From Actinomyces oricola (lineage in GTDB: Bacteria; Actinomycetota; Actinomycetes; Actinomycetales; Actinomycetaceae), in contig NZ_RYFV01000002.1 of NCBI RefSeq assembly GCF_004104015.1, forward strand, positions 62,001-126,000: DNA of 64,000 bases, in the 5' to 3' direction. Each line of letters opens with the position of its first letter. Positions within the stretch are counted from its first letter, which is position 1. Both the position numbers and the translations under genes were made by a program. Of the stretch, positions 16,686-25,467 are shown piece after piece. The notes under the pieces are model-generated. The model made no database searches. It was not told the origin of the DNA and was given only the letters and a program-made list of their open reading frames with translations.

Positions 16686-17762
16686 TCAGGGCTGGGGCAT
16701 GAGTACGTCGCGCACCAGGGCGTCCAGGTCGGCGTCGGCCTGGAGGAAACCGCGCAGGGTGCGCACGGTGGCGCCGAAGGTGTCGAACTCCGCGGGAGTC
16801 ATGCCCTCGGGCTCATAGGCGCGCACGAATTCCGGGATGCTCAGCAGGGTCTCCATGATCTCGGGCGCCACCGGCACGTCGATGCGGGGGGTGACCTTGT
16901 ATCCGGAGTCGTTAATGAGCTTCTGCCAGGCGAAGGGCGGGGAGATGACCAGGTCGCCGCCGACGAGCTCGGACCAGTGCATGACATTGCGGAAGGCCGC
17001 GGACAGGACGCGGGCGCGCAGGCCGCGGGCCTGGAACTCCTGGTAGGCGCGTTTGAGGGCCGCCACGCCGGCCCACTCCAGGTGGCCGGGGTCCAGGAAA
17101 AGGTTGGCGCGCTTGGCGACGATCTTAATCCAGTCGTCCAGGCGCCCGCCCATGAGAGTGACCACCGGGCCCATGGTGGAGGTGTCCTTGCCCGCGGCCT
17201 CGCGGCGGGCAAGGCCGCGCTCAATGGCCTCACCGGCGGTCACCGCCTGGGCGACGGAGAAGGAGACGGTGACATTAATGGAGACCCCGCGGTAGGTGGC
17301 GTCCTCAATGGCCTTAATGCCCTCGGAGGTGGCGGGGATCTTAACGATAATGTTCTTGGCCAGCCGTGAGAACTCCTCGGCCTGGTCGGCCAGGGCCTGG
17401 GCGGAGCGGGCCAGACGCGGGTCGGTTTGTACCGACAGCCGGCCGTTGCGGCCCTTGTGCTCCTCGAAGATGGGCTCCAGGAGGGCTGCGGCCTTGACGC
17501 TCAACTCGCGCACCACCTGCCAGCCGATCTCGGACTCACTGGCGTGGGGCATCTCCGTGGCGAGTTCGGCAATGCGCGGCAGCCAGACGTCCTTGCGCTG
17601 GTTAATGCAGGTGTAGGCGATGGCGGGGTTGCAGGTGGCGCCCACGCCGCCGAAGGAGATGGACTGGGCCAACTCGTCAGGGTCGGCGGAGTCGTTCCAC
17701 AGGGCGGTGGGGGTGGTGCGGGCTGCGTCCAGAAGCGGCCCGGGGGTGTAGTCGATGGTCAT
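16686..17762 (-). CDS. Transaldolase-family aldolase
   Basis: A 358-residue class I aldolase of the transaldolase family. The Schiff-base lysine is in IIVKIPATSEGIKAIE, followed by the typical GVSINVTVSFSVAQAVTAGEAIERGL. The N-terminus GATCNPAIAYTCINQ corresponds to the usual NPS/T phosphate-pocket motif but with altered residues, so the substrate may differ from sedoheptulose 7-phosphate. AGGAGAG precedes the ATG. It sits in front of iolG, behind a TGTCTTAACA operator, so it belongs to the inositol regulon. Transaldolase-like genes in iol clusters are known from several bacteria, but the reaction here is inference; it may take part in metabolism of an inositol-derived keto-acid phosphate or in supply of triose. 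Confidence 0.85.
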   Translation of the reverse strand: MTIDYTPGPLLDAARTTPTALWNDSADPDELAQSISFGGVGATCNPAIAYTCINQRKDVWLPRIAELATEMPHASESEIGWQVVRELSVKAAALLEPIFEEHKGRNGRLSVQTDPRLARSAQALADQAEEFSRLAKNIIVKIPATSEGIKAIEDATYRGVSINVTVSFSVAQAVTAGEAIERGLARREAAGKDTSTMGPVVTLMGGRLDDWIKIVAKRANLFLDPGHLEWAGVAALKRAYQEFQARGLRARVLSAAFRNVMHWSELVGGDLVISPPFAWQKLINDSGYKVTPRIDVPVAPEIMETLLSIPEFVRAYEPEGMTPAEFDTFGATVRTLRGFLQADADLDALVRDVLMPQP

Positions 17763-17844
17763 CGGCTGCTCTCCTGATCAAGGTTCTCGCAGGCTCCGGC
17801 GGCGATGCCGGATGAGGCCATTCAAGACCAAAAGAGGGCCGCTG

Positions 17845-17873
17845 TCAATAGAATGTTAAGACAAATGTGGCAA
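17845..17873 (-). promoter_or_regulatory. Promoter and IolR-type operator for transaldolase-iolG
   Basis: On the minus strand TTGCCA (17873-17868) and TATTGA (17850-17845) are 17 bases apart. The operator TGTCTTAACA (17863-17854) lies in the spacer, so a bound repressor would prevent transcription of the transaldolase-like gene and iolG. Confidence 0.68.
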
Positions 17874-17975
17874 GAAATCTCGTGCGCGCCTGAACGAACG
17901 AGTGCGCTCCTGTCGGGATGGGCGGTGGTCCTCGTCGTCCTCGTGGTCTTAGCGACCCTCGTCGCCCTCGTGGCC

Positions 17976-18722
17976 CTAGTTGGCGAAGAGTGTGGTCTCG
18001 AAGGAGTAGCGCGAGGCCCGGTAGAGGTGGTTGCCGTACTCGATGACCCGCCCGGAGCGGTCGTAGCTGGTGCGCGTTGCGGTCAACAGGGCGCCGCCGG
18101 GCTCCTCGCCCAGGGTCAAAGCCTCGGGGGCGGTGGCATTGCGGGCGCCGATCACCTGGTGCGCGGTGGTGGGGACGACTTGTTCGGCGCGCAGAAGGTC
18201 GTAGAGGCCCTCGCGCTCAAGCTGGTCGCGAGTGGGGGCGATGTCGGCGGGCATGAGGTTGGTCATGAGTGCGATCGGCTCGTCATCAGTCGAGCGCAGG
18301 CGCACCAGGCGCACTATTGGGGTCTCGGCCTGGGTTTCTAAAAGTTCGGCCTCCTCCTCGGTGGCCGGGTGCTCGTCGTAGTCCAGGACCGCGGTGGTCA
18401 CCGTCAGTCCTGCGGCCACCAGGTCGGAGTGAAGGCTGGTCAGCTCCATGGGGCGGTGCACTCTTGTGGGGGCCACGAGGGTTCCTACGCCGCGCCGTCG
18501 CGTGAGCAGTCCTCTGTCCACCAGCCGCTGGAGGGCCTGGCGGGCCGTGGGTCGCGAAACCTGGAGCCGCTTGGCCATGCTCAACTCGTCCTCCAGACGG
18601 GTGCCGGCGGCGAGTGTGCCGTCCTGGATCGCGGAGGCGATGGGCTCGGAGATCTGGAAGTACAGCGGGATTGGGCTGGAACGGTCCAGCTTGACGTCGA
18701 CGGTGAAGGGTGTGGTGGGCAT
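17976..18722 (-). CDS. iolR: GntR-family regulator, probable IolR
   Basis: A 248-residue GntR/HutC-type regulator: winged helix-turn-helix (ASAIQDGTLAAGTRLEDELSMAKRLQVSRPTARQALQRLVDRGLLTRRRGVGTLV) in the first 75 residues and a UTRA effector-binding domain behind it. The ATG at 18722 puts the start just before PTTPFTVDVKLDRSSPIPLYFQI, the normal GntR N-terminus; the frame stays open to 18968 but that part is not GntR-like. It diverges from iolC. In Corynebacterium glutamicum the inositol genes are repressed by a GntR regulator, IolR, whose reported motif I recall as KGWCHTRACA; five sites in this window fit that pattern exactly and a sixth, between this gene and iolC, fits with one mismatch. 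Autoregulation is therefore likely. Confidence 0.86.
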   Translation of the reverse strand: MPTTPFTVDVKLDRSSPIPLYFQISEPIASAIQDGTLAAGTRLEDELSMAKRLQVSRPTARQALQRLVDRGLLTRRRGVGTLVAPTRVHRPMELTSLHSDLVAAGLTVTTAVLDYDEHPATEEEAELLETQAETPIVRLVRLRSTDDEPIALMTNLMPADIAPTRDQLEREGLYDLLRAEQVVPTTAHQVIGARNATAPEALTLGEEPGGALLTATRTSYDRSGRVIEYGNHLYRASRYSFETTLFAN

Positions 18723-18797
18723 GGTTGTGCTCGCGAGACTGGGGTTGATATTAGGGACAGGATAGCGGAGAGTCGAGCGCGCCCCCGGCATGGCAAA

Positions 18798-18807
18798 TGT
18801 TCGGACA
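18798..18807. promoter_or_regulatory. IolR-type operator in the iolR-iolC divergent region
   Basis: TGTTCGGACA (TGTCCGAACA on the minus strand) lies between the divergent iolR-like gene and iolC; one position departs from the consensus of the other five sites. A TTGACT hexamer at 18813-18818 could be the -35 of iolC. Confidence 0.55.
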
Positions 18808-18906
18808 AATGCTTGACTGGATGAGGCGATGGGTGTCACAGTGAACCCAGACGCACCGACCGCGCCTGATCCACCACCCCACCCCGATGATGTGGAAGGG
18901 AACACG

Positions 18907-19896
18907 ATGACCGCCTCAACCACTCCGCCGTTGGACGTCCTGACCATTGGACGCTGCGGCATTGACATCTACCCCCTCCAGATCGGCGTTGGCCTGGAGG
19001 ATGTCGAGAGTTTCGGCAAGTTCCTGGGCGGAAGCCCCACGAACGTGGCCGTGGCCGCGGCCCGCTACCGCCACCGCGCCGCCGTCATCACCGGTGTCGG
19101 CGACGACCCCTTCGGGCGCTTCGTGCGCACCGAGATGCGCCAGCTGGGCGTCTACGACGACTACGTCGTCACGAAGGCCGACTACAACACGCCCGTCACC
19201 TTCTGCGAGATCTTCCCTCCCGACAACTTCCCCCTCTACTTCTACCGCCAACCCTCCGCCCCTGACCTCGAGCTCACCGAGGAGGACATCCCGGTGGACT
19301 CCGTCAAGGAGGCCCAGGTCTTCTGGGTCTCGGCCACCGGCCTGAGCCGCGAGCCCTCCCGCACCGCCCACCACGCCGCCCTCGACGCCCGGGCCCGCAA
19401 GCAGTACACCATTATCGACCTGGACTACCGCCCCATTTTCTGGGATAACCCCCAGGTCGCCCACGAGCGCGTGGCCGAGGCCCTGCCCAAGGTGACCGTC
19501 GCCATTGGCAACCGCGAGGAGTGTCAGGTCGCAGTGGGCGAGACTGATCCCGAGAGGGCCGCCGACGCCCTCCTGGACGCTGGTGTTGAGCTCGCCATTG
19601 TCAAGCAGGGCCTCAACGGCACCCTCGCCAAGACCCGCGACGAGCGCGTCGAGATGCCCGTGACCCGGGTGGTCACCAAGAACGGACTGGGCGCCGGCGA
19701 CGCCTTTGGCGGAGCCGTCTGCCACGGTCTGCTGTCCGGCTGGTCTCTCAAGAAGACGATCTTCGCGGCCTCCACCGCCGGGGCCATTGTCTCCTCCCGT
19801 CTGGAGTGCTCCACGGCAATGCCCACCGAGCCCGAACTCCTGGCCATGATGCGCGATCACCGCGAGCTGTGCGCTCCGGACGTGAGTGGACTGTGA
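18907..19896 (+). CDS. iolC: 5-dehydro-2-deoxygluconokinase
   Basis: A 329-residue PfkB-family kinase that phosphorylates 5-dehydro-2-deoxy-D-gluconate (DKG) with ATP. The N-terminal LTIGRCGIDIYPLQIGVGLEDVESFGKFLGGSPTNVAVAA and C-terminal NGLGAGDAFGGAVCHGLL (anion hole and catalytic Asp) are PfkB signatures, and the extended N-terminal motif is IolC-type. The ATG at 18907 has GGAAGG upstream. It is the first gene of a plus-strand operon iolC - aldolase-like - iolB - iolD with 4-base overlaps between the first three, under an IolR-type site. Confidence 0.93.
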   Translation: MTASTTPPLDVLTIGRCGIDIYPLQIGVGLEDVESFGKFLGGSPTNVAVAAARYRHRAAVITGVGDDPFGRFVRTEMRQLGVYDDYVVTKADYNTPVTFCEIFPPDNFPLYFYRQPSAPDLELTEEDIPVDSVKEAQVFWVSATGLSREPSRTAHHAALDARARKQYTIIDLDYRPIFWDNPQVAHERVAEALPKVTVAIGNREECQVAVGETDPERAADALLDAGVELAIVKQGLNGTLAKTRDERVEMPVTRVVTKNGLGAGDAFGGAVCHGLLSGWSLKKTIFAASTAGAIVSSRLECSTAMPTEPELLAMMRDHRELCAPDVSGL

Positions 19897-20780
19897 CCGC
19901 CATGAGCACCACGCCCCTGACCGACCGTATTGTCGAGATTCGCACTCACACCCCCGAGCGCATTGCCCAGGTCCTGGCCGCCCGCCCCCGTGGCACTCTG
20001 CCCACCGGCGAGGGCAAGCTCATGATTATCGCCTGCGACCACCCGGCCCGCGGGGCCATGGCCGCCGGAGCCCGCCCCCTGGCCATGGCCTCGCGCGAGG
20101 ACGTCCTGGCCCGCTGTGTCACGGCCCTGAGCCGGCCCGGGGTCAACGGCTTCCTGGGCACCGCCGACATGATCGAGGATCTTGCTCTCCTGGGGGCCCT
20201 GGACGGCAAGCTCGTCTACGGCTCCATGAACCGCGGCGGCCTGGCAGGATCCACCTTCGAGATGGACGACCGCTTCACCGGCTACGACGCCGCCGGAGTA
20301 GTCGACGCCGGCCTGGACGGCGGGAAGATGCTCCTGCGCATTAACTACGAGGACCCCAAGACGGTGGACACCCTGGCCGCCTGCGCCCGCGGGATCGACG
20401 AGCTTGCCCAGCGGCGAGTCATGGCCATGGTCGAGCCCTTCATCTCCCGGTGGGACAAGGGGCGCGTCGTCAACGATCTGAGCCCCGACGCCGTCATCTC
20501 CTCCATGGCCATCGCCTCCGGGCTGGGGCGCACCTCGGCCTACACCTGGCTCAAGCTGCCCGCCGTCGCCCAGATGGAGCGGGTCATGGAGGCCTCCACC
20601 ATGCCCGCCCTCATCCTGGGCGGCGCCGAGACCTCCGACCCCGAGGCCTCCCGCGCCTCCTGGGCCAAGGCCCTGTCCCTGCCTACCGTCAAGGGGCTGG
20701 TCATTGGCCGCTCCCTGCTCTATCCGCCCGACGACGACGTCGCCGCCGCCGTCGACAACACCGTAGGACTCCTCTCATGA
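19893..20780 (+). CDS. Cgl0158-type (beta/alpha)8 barrel, probable DKGP aldolase
   Basis: A 295-residue barrel protein of the type found between iolC and iolB in actinobacterial inositol clusters (annotated as Cgl0158 family or deoxyribose-phosphate-aldolase-like). Visible stretches are IIACDHPARGAM, FLGTADMIEDL, DGGKMLLRINYEDP with a conserved lysine, and VKGLVIGRSLLYP at the end, which resembles class I aldolases. By position it probably splits 5-dehydro-2-deoxygluconate 6-phosphate to malonic semialdehyde and DHAP, the IolJ step, since no class II IolJ is present. The GTG at 19893 overlaps the iolC stop (GTGA); the ATG at 19902 is an alternative. Confidence 0.82.
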   Translation: MTAMSTTPLTDRIVEIRTHTPERIAQVLAARPRGTLPTGEGKLMIIACDHPARGAMAAGARPLAMASREDVLARCVTALSRPGVNGFLGTADMIEDLALLGALDGKLVYGSMNRGGLAGSTFEMDDRFTGYDAAGVVDAGLDGGKMLLRINYEDPKTVDTLAACARGIDELAQRRVMAMVEPFISRWDKGRVVNDLSPDAVISSMAIASGLGRTSAYTWLKLPAVAQMERVMEASTMPALILGGAETSDPEASRASWAKALSLPTVKGLVIGRSLLYPPDDDVAAAVDNTVGLLS

Positions 20781-21652
20781 CCGCACCCGCCACCACCCTC
20801 CACATCAAGGCCGGCGCTTCAGGGCACGGCGCCCTCACCGTCGACATCGACCCCGCCCGCGCCGGCTGGACCTACTCCGGGTTGCGGGTCGCCGCCCTAG
20901 AGGCCGGTCAGAGCATTGAGCTGAGCACCGGGGAATCCGAGTTGCTCGTCCTGCCCCTCCAGGGCGCAGCCACCGTGAGGATCGGTTCCCAGCACCACGA
21001 ACTGGCCGGCCGCAGCTCCGTCTTCACCGAGGTCACCGACTACCTCTATGTGCCCCGGCGCACCAGTTTCACCCTCACCTCCGTGGCCGGGGGCCGCTAC
21101 GCCCTGCCCTCGGCGCTGGCCACCGCCGACCTGCCGGTGGCCCGGTACGGCCGCGAGCAGGTGCGCACCGACCTGCGCGGGGCGGGCGACTGCTCCCGCC
21201 AGGTCAACAACTACGCCCTGGCCAACGGCGTGCCCACCTCCCACCTGCTGTGCTGCGAGGTGCTGACCCCCGGGGGCAACTGGTCCTCCTACCCGGCCCA
21301 CAAGCACGACCAGACCTCCGAGACCGAGCGCGAGCTGGAGGAGATCTACTACTTCGAGATCGCCCCCGGCCCCACGGGGGAGGCCGGCTTCGGCCTCCAC
21401 CGCACCTACGGCACGCCCGAGCGCCCCATTGACCTGTGCGCCGAAGTCCGCGACGGCGATGTCGCCCTGGTGCCCCACGGCTACCACGGGCCCTGCGTGG
21501 CCGCCCCCGGCTACGACATGTACTACCTCAATGTCATGGCGGGCCCCGCCGACGACCTGGTTTGGCTCGCCCCCGACGATCCGGCCCATCACTGGATCCG
21601 TGCCACCTGGGACGATCAGGAAATCGACCCCCGGCTGCCCATGACCCGCTGA
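20777..21652 (+). CDS. iolB: 5-deoxy-glucuronate isomerase
   Basis: A 291-residue cupin enzyme that isomerises 5-deoxy-D-glucuronate to DKG. Features are the bicupin layout and the metal-binding sequence GGNWSSYPAHKHDQTSETERELEEIYYFEIAP with two His and a Glu, and the late VALVPHGYHGPCVAAPGYDMYYLNVMAG, both diagnostic for IolB. The ATG overlaps the preceding stop (ATGA at 20777-20780), so translation is coupled. A further open stretch upstream in this frame is only the shadow of the aldolase gene. Confidence 0.95.
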   Translation: MTAPATTLHIKAGASGHGALTVDIDPARAGWTYSGLRVAALEAGQSIELSTGESELLVLPLQGAATVRIGSQHHELAGRSSVFTEVTDYLYVPRRTSFTLTSVAGGRYALPSALATADLPVARYGREQVRTDLRGAGDCSRQVNNYALANGVPTSHLLCCEVLTPGGNWSSYPAHKHDQTSETERELEEIYYFEIAPGPTGEAGFGLHRTYGTPERPIDLCAEVRDGDVALVPHGYHGPCVAAPGYDMYYLNVMAGPADDLVWLAPDDPAHHWIRATWDDQEIDPRLPMTR

Positions 21653-21685
21653 GACCACCCGCCCCACAAGCAGAGAGAGCACGAC

Positions 21686-23593
21686 GTGAGCAACGAGGCC
21701 TACACTGGGACGATCCGACTGACGGTCGCCCAGGCCACTATCCGTTTCCTGTCCAACCAGTACTCCGAGCGAGACGGCGTCGAACAACGTCTCATCGCCG
21801 GCGCCTTCGGGATCTTCGGCCACGGCAATGTGGCTGGAATCGGCCAGGCCCTTCTCCAAAACGAAGTGGCCCCCGTCCCGGGCGAGGAGGCAATGCCCTA
21901 CATCATGCCCCGCAATGAGCAGGGGCAAGTCCACGCGGCTGCGGCCTACGCCAAGGTCAAGAACCGCCTCCAAGCCTATATGTGCACCGCCTCCATTGGC
22001 CCGGGCTCACTCAATATGGTCACCGGTGCGGCCCTGGCCACCACCAACCGGGTGCCGGTGCTGCTCTTCCCCTCCGACCAGTTCGCCACGCGGGTGCCCG
22101 ACCCCGTCCTCCAGCAGTTGGAGGACCCCACGAGCCTGGATGTCACGGTCAACGACTGCTTCCGCCCGGTGTCGCGCTTCTTCGACCGCATTAACCGCCC
22201 CGAGCAGCTCATCCCCTCGCTCCTCAACGCCATGCGGGTCCTGACCGACCCCGCTGAGACCGGCGCGGTCACCATTGCCATGCCCCAGGACGTCCAGGCC
22301 GAGGCCTTTGACTGGCCGGTCGAGTTCTTCCGCAAGCGCGTGTGGCATGTGCGCCGCCCCCTTCCCGAGCCCGCCGCCCTGGATCGCGCTGTGGCCATGA
22401 TTAAGGCGGCCAAGCGCCCCATGATCATCTCCGGGGGCGGCACCATCTACTCCGAGGCCTGCCAGCAACTGCGGGCCCTGGCCACGGCGACCGGTATTCC
22501 CGTGGCGGATACCCAAGCCGGTAAGGGCGCCATTAACTTCGACCACCCCTGCGCCATTGGGGGAGTGGGCTCCACCGGCGGAGACTCGGGCAACCACATT
22601 GCCGACAAGGCCGACTTGGTCATTGGCATTGGTACCCGCTACTCGGACTTCACCACCGCCTCCAAGACCCAGTTCAAGAACCCGGATGTCAAGTTCGTCA
22701 ACATTAACGTCTGCGCCTTCGACGCCGCCAAGGAGAGCGCCGAAATGATCGTGGCCGACGCCCGCGAGGCCCTGGAGGCCCTGACCGCCGCCTTGGAGGG
22801 CTACCACGTTCAGGAGGCCTACTCCGCGGAGATCGCGGCCGAGCGCGAGGCCTGGCTCGCCGCCACCGACAGGTGCTACCACCTGAACCACGGCCCGCTT
22901 CCCGCCCAAACCGAGGTTTTCGGTGCCCTCAACGAGCTCATGGGCGAGGACGACATCGTTATTAACGCCGCCGGCTCTATGCCCGGGGACCTTCAGGCCC
23001 TGTGGCAGGCCCGCACGCCGGTGCAGTACCACGTCGAGTACGCCTTCTCCTGCATGGGCTACGAGGTCCCCGCCGCCCTGGGCTGCAAGCTGGCCCGGCC
23101 CGAGTCCGAAGTGGTGTCCATTGTGGGCGATGGCACCTACCAGATGCTCCCCATGGAGCTGGCCACCGTGGTCCAGGAGGGCATTAAGGTCATCTACGTA
23201 CTGCTCCAGAACTACGGGTTCTGCTCCATTGGGGCCCTGTCGGAGTCCCGCGGCTCCCAGCGCTTCGGCACCAAGTACCGCCAGCGCGGCACCGGCGGCC
23301 ACCTGGAGGACACCGAGAGGATCGCCGGGCTCGACATTGCCGCCAACGCGCGTTCCTGGGGCCTGGACGTCCTGGAGGTTCACAGCATTGAAGAGTTCAG
23401 GGGCGCCTATAAGATCGCGGCCGCTTCCAAGCGGCCCACCATGATCCATATTGAGACCGACCTGTACGGTCCTAATCCGCCCAGCTCGAGCTGGTGGGAC
23501 GTGGCCGTCTCCCAGGTCTCTCGCCTGGAGTCCACCCAGCAGGCCTATGAGCGCTACCTCGAGGACCGCAAGCCGCAGCGCCACTACCTGTGA
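21686..23593 (+). CDS. iolD: 3D-trihydroxycyclohexane-1,2-dione acylhydrolase, ThDP-dependent
   Basis: A 635-residue thiamine-diphosphate enzyme that opens the ring of the diketone made by IolE to give 5-deoxyglucuronate. The N-terminal domain starts RLTVAQATIRFLSNQYSERDG as in IolD, with the catalytic-type FGIFGHGNVAGIGQAL region, and the ThDP-binding motif GDGTYQMLPMELATVVQEGIKVIYVLLQNYG is complete with GDG and N. Length is the family norm. It starts with GTG 33 bases after iolB and ends the iolC operon with a strong terminator. Confidence 0.96.
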   Translation: MSNEAYTGTIRLTVAQATIRFLSNQYSERDGVEQRLIAGAFGIFGHGNVAGIGQALLQNEVAPVPGEEAMPYIMPRNEQGQVHAAAAYAKVKNRLQAYMCTASIGPGSLNMVTGAALATTNRVPVLLFPSDQFATRVPDPVLQQLEDPTSLDVTVNDCFRPVSRFFDRINRPEQLIPSLLNAMRVLTDPAETGAVTIAMPQDVQAEAFDWPVEFFRKRVWHVRRPLPEPAALDRAVAMIKAAKRPMIISGGGTIYSEACQQLRALATATGIPVADTQAGKGAINFDHPCAIGGVGSTGGDSGNHIADKADLVIGIGTRYSDFTTASKTQFKNPDVKFVNINVCAFDAAKESAEMIVADAREALEALTAALEGYHVQEAYSAEIAAEREAWLAATDRCYHLNHGPLPAQTEVFGALNELMGEDDIVINAAGSMPGDLQALWQARTPVQYHVEYAFSCMGYEVPAALGCKLARPESEVVSIVGDGTYQMLPMELATVVQEGIKVIYVLLQNYGFCSIGALSESRGSQRFGTKYRQRGTGGHLEDTERIAGLDIAANARSWGLDVLEVHSIEEFRGAYKIAAASKRPTMIHIETDLYGPNPPSSSWWDVAVSQVSRLESTQQAYERYLEDRKPQRHYL

Positions 23594-23601
23594 GCCGTGA
23601 G

Positions 23602-23645
23602 CCTCCTCGGTGGGTGGCCGAGAAAACCGGCGCCCACCGAGGAGG
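23602..23645 (+). terminator. Terminator of the iolC operon
   Basis: Perfect 13-bp stem (23602-23614 with 23633-23645), 18-base loop, nine bases after the iolD stop. Confidence 0.78.
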
Positions 23646-23801
23646 GCCCGCCCCACCGGCCCGCTCTGCCGATGGGGCTGCGGTCCTGCCCCACTCGCGC
23701 TCCATCAACGATGACTGACTACGACCGACCGTGACTGATCACGACTGACCATCGCCGGGCCGCCGTCGGCGGGATTGCGGCATACGAGAGGACCAACTTC
23801 A

Positions 23802-25304
23802 ATGACCATCACCCATTGGGTGGCCGGGGCGCCCTACGCCGGCACCGGCACCGACACCCTGCCCGTTGAGAACCCCGCCACCGGCGAGGTTGTTGACGAA
23901 CTCCTGCTGGCCAGCGCCGAGGACCTCGATCACGTGGTCGCGGTCGCCCGCCAGGCCCAGAAGAGGTGGGCCAGGGTCTCCCTGGCAAAGCGAGTCGAGG
24001 TCATGTTCGCCATGCGCCGGCTGGTGGATGAGCACGCCGAGGAACTTGCCGATCTCATTGTGCGCGAGGGCGGCAAGACTCGCGACGATGCTCTGGGCGA
24101 GATAGCCCGCGGCCGAGAGACCATCGACTTCGTCTGCGGGGTCAATACCGCGCTCAAGGGCGAATTCACCGACCAGGCCGCCACCGGTATCGACGTGCAC
24201 ACCCTGCGCCAACCAGTCGGCGTGGTCGCCGGTATTTGCCCCTTCAACTTCCCGGTCATGGTCCCGGCTTGGATGCATCCGGTGGCCCTGGCCACGGGCA
24301 ACGCCTTCATTCTCAAGGTGGCCTCGCTGGTGCCCAGTGCCTCCATGCTCATTGCCCGCCTCTACAAGGAGGCCGGCTTGCCCGACGGCCTGTTCAATGT
24401 CATCGCCGGCAATCGCACCATTGTCTCCAGGATCCTGGAGCACCCCGGCATTGACGCTATCTCCTTCGTGGGCTCCACCCCGGTGGCCCACATTGTCCAG
24501 AACACCGGCGTGACCCATGGCAAGCGGGTCCAGGCCCTGGGCGGGGCCAACAACCACGCCATTGTTATGCCCGACGCCCAGATGGAGTTCGCCGCCCAGC
24601 ACATTTGCGCCGGCGCCTTCGGGTCCGCGGGCCAGCGCTGCATGGCGCTGCCGGTGGTCGTCGCCGTCGGCGATGCCGGCGACCGGCTCGTGTCGGCCGT
24701 TAAAGCGCGGGCCGAGAGAATCGTTGTGGGCCCCGGCACCGACCCGGCCAGCGAGATGGGTCCGGTCATTACCCGAGGGGATCTGGAGCGCATTGAGTCC
24801 TGGATCGAGGAGGCCGCACGGGCCGGGGCTGAACTGGTCCTGGATGGGCGCGGCTACCGCCCCGCCGGCGGGGCGCACGACAACGGCTTCTGGCTGGGGC
24901 CCACCATTGTGGACAAGGTCAGTACTGACCTGAGGATCTACCACGAGGAGGTCTTCGGGCCCGTGCTGGTGGTGGTGCGCGCGGGTACCTACGAGGAGGC
25001 CATAGAGCTGGTCAACTCCAGCCCCTTCGGCAATGGCTCGGCCATCTTCACCAGCGACGGCGACGCCGCCCGGCAGTTCACCGTGGACGTCGAGGCCGGC
25101 ATGGTGGGCGTCAACGTGCCAATCCCGGTGCCGGTGGCCTACTACTCCTTTGGAGGCTGGAAGGAGTCACTGCTGGGCGATGTCCACATCCATGGCCCTG
25201 AGGGCGTGCGCTTCTACACCAGGGGCAAGGTGGTGACCACCCGCTGGCCCCGCCGGGGGGAGAAGGTGGGCTACGTGGGCATGAGCTTCCCCACCAACGC
25301 CTAA
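23802..25304 (+). CDS. mmsA: CoA-acylating (methyl)malonate-semialdehyde dehydrogenase
   Basis: A 500-residue aldehyde dehydrogenase that converts malonic semialdehyde to acetyl-CoA and CO2 with NAD+ and CoA, the last step of inositol catabolism (IolA); relatives also act on methylmalonate semialdehyde. The catalytic cysteine is Cys280 in FGSAGQRCMAL, the substrate motif ICPFNFPVMVP is at about 146-155, and a late EVFGPVLVV glutamate is present. The usual LKPSE motif reads LKVASLVPSAS, keeping the lysine. The ATG at 23802 has GAGAGGA upstream. It is separated from iolD by a terminator and followed by its own terminator, so it is monocistronic; no TGTCNNGACA site is visible in front of it. Confidence 0.94.
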   Translation: MTITHWVAGAPYAGTGTDTLPVENPATGEVVDELLLASAEDLDHVVAVARQAQKRWARVSLAKRVEVMFAMRRLVDEHAEELADLIVREGGKTRDDALGEIARGRETIDFVCGVNTALKGEFTDQAATGIDVHTLRQPVGVVAGICPFNFPVMVPAWMHPVALATGNAFILKVASLVPSASMLIARLYKEAGLPDGLFNVIAGNRTIVSRILEHPGIDAISFVGSTPVAHIVQNTGVTHGKRVQALGGANNHAIVMPDAQMEFAAQHICAGAFGSAGQRCMALPVVVAVGDAGDRLVSAVKARAERIVVGPGTDPASEMGPVITRGDLERIESWIEEAARAGAELVLDGRGYRPAGGAHDNGFWLGPTIVDKVSTDLRIYHEEVFGPVLVVVRAGTYEEAIELVNSSPFGNGSAIFTSDGDAARQFTVDVEAGMVGVNVPIPVPVAYYSFGGWKESLLGDVHIHGPEGVRFYTRGKVVTTRWPRRGEKVGYVGMSFPTNA

Positions 25305-25317
25305 CCCCAGTGCCCCG

Positions 25318-25347
25318 CCTGCCCGCCCCGGGGACGGGGCGGGCAGG
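25318..25347 (+). terminator. Terminator of mmsA
   Basis: Perfect 13-bp stem (25318-25330 with 25335-25347) with a GGGA loop, 13 bases after the mmsA stop. Confidence 0.8.
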
Positions 25348-25365
25348 TCACAGGACGGTTAACTC

Positions 25366-25408
25366 ATTAGACCTAATGTCTTGACAAACAAGGTGCGACG
25401 AGTATCGT
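25366..25408 (+). promoter_or_regulatory. Promoter with IolR-type operator
   Basis: TTGACA (25381-25386) and TATCGT (25403-25408) are 16 bases apart. The operator TGTCTTGACA (25377-25386) covers the -35. Just upstream an ATTAG-AC-CTAAT inverted repeat (25366-25377) may be a second protein site. It drives the isomerase-dehydrogenase pair at 25468-27463. Confidence 0.7.
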
Positions 25409-25467
25409 GTTCCATGTCATCCGAAACGATTCGGATGATGTGCCAAGCCATCACAGGAGAGGCGACG

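Noticed and set aside
22007-23656. 549-codon minus-strand open frame opposite iolD
   Set aside because: Antisense shadow of a clearly coding gene; translation is Gly/Val/His-rich without motifs.
23705-23755. Cluster of GACTGAC/GACCGAC words before mmsA
   Set aside because: Spacing and orientation are irregular and no promoter geometry fits; I could not make a binding-site case from it.
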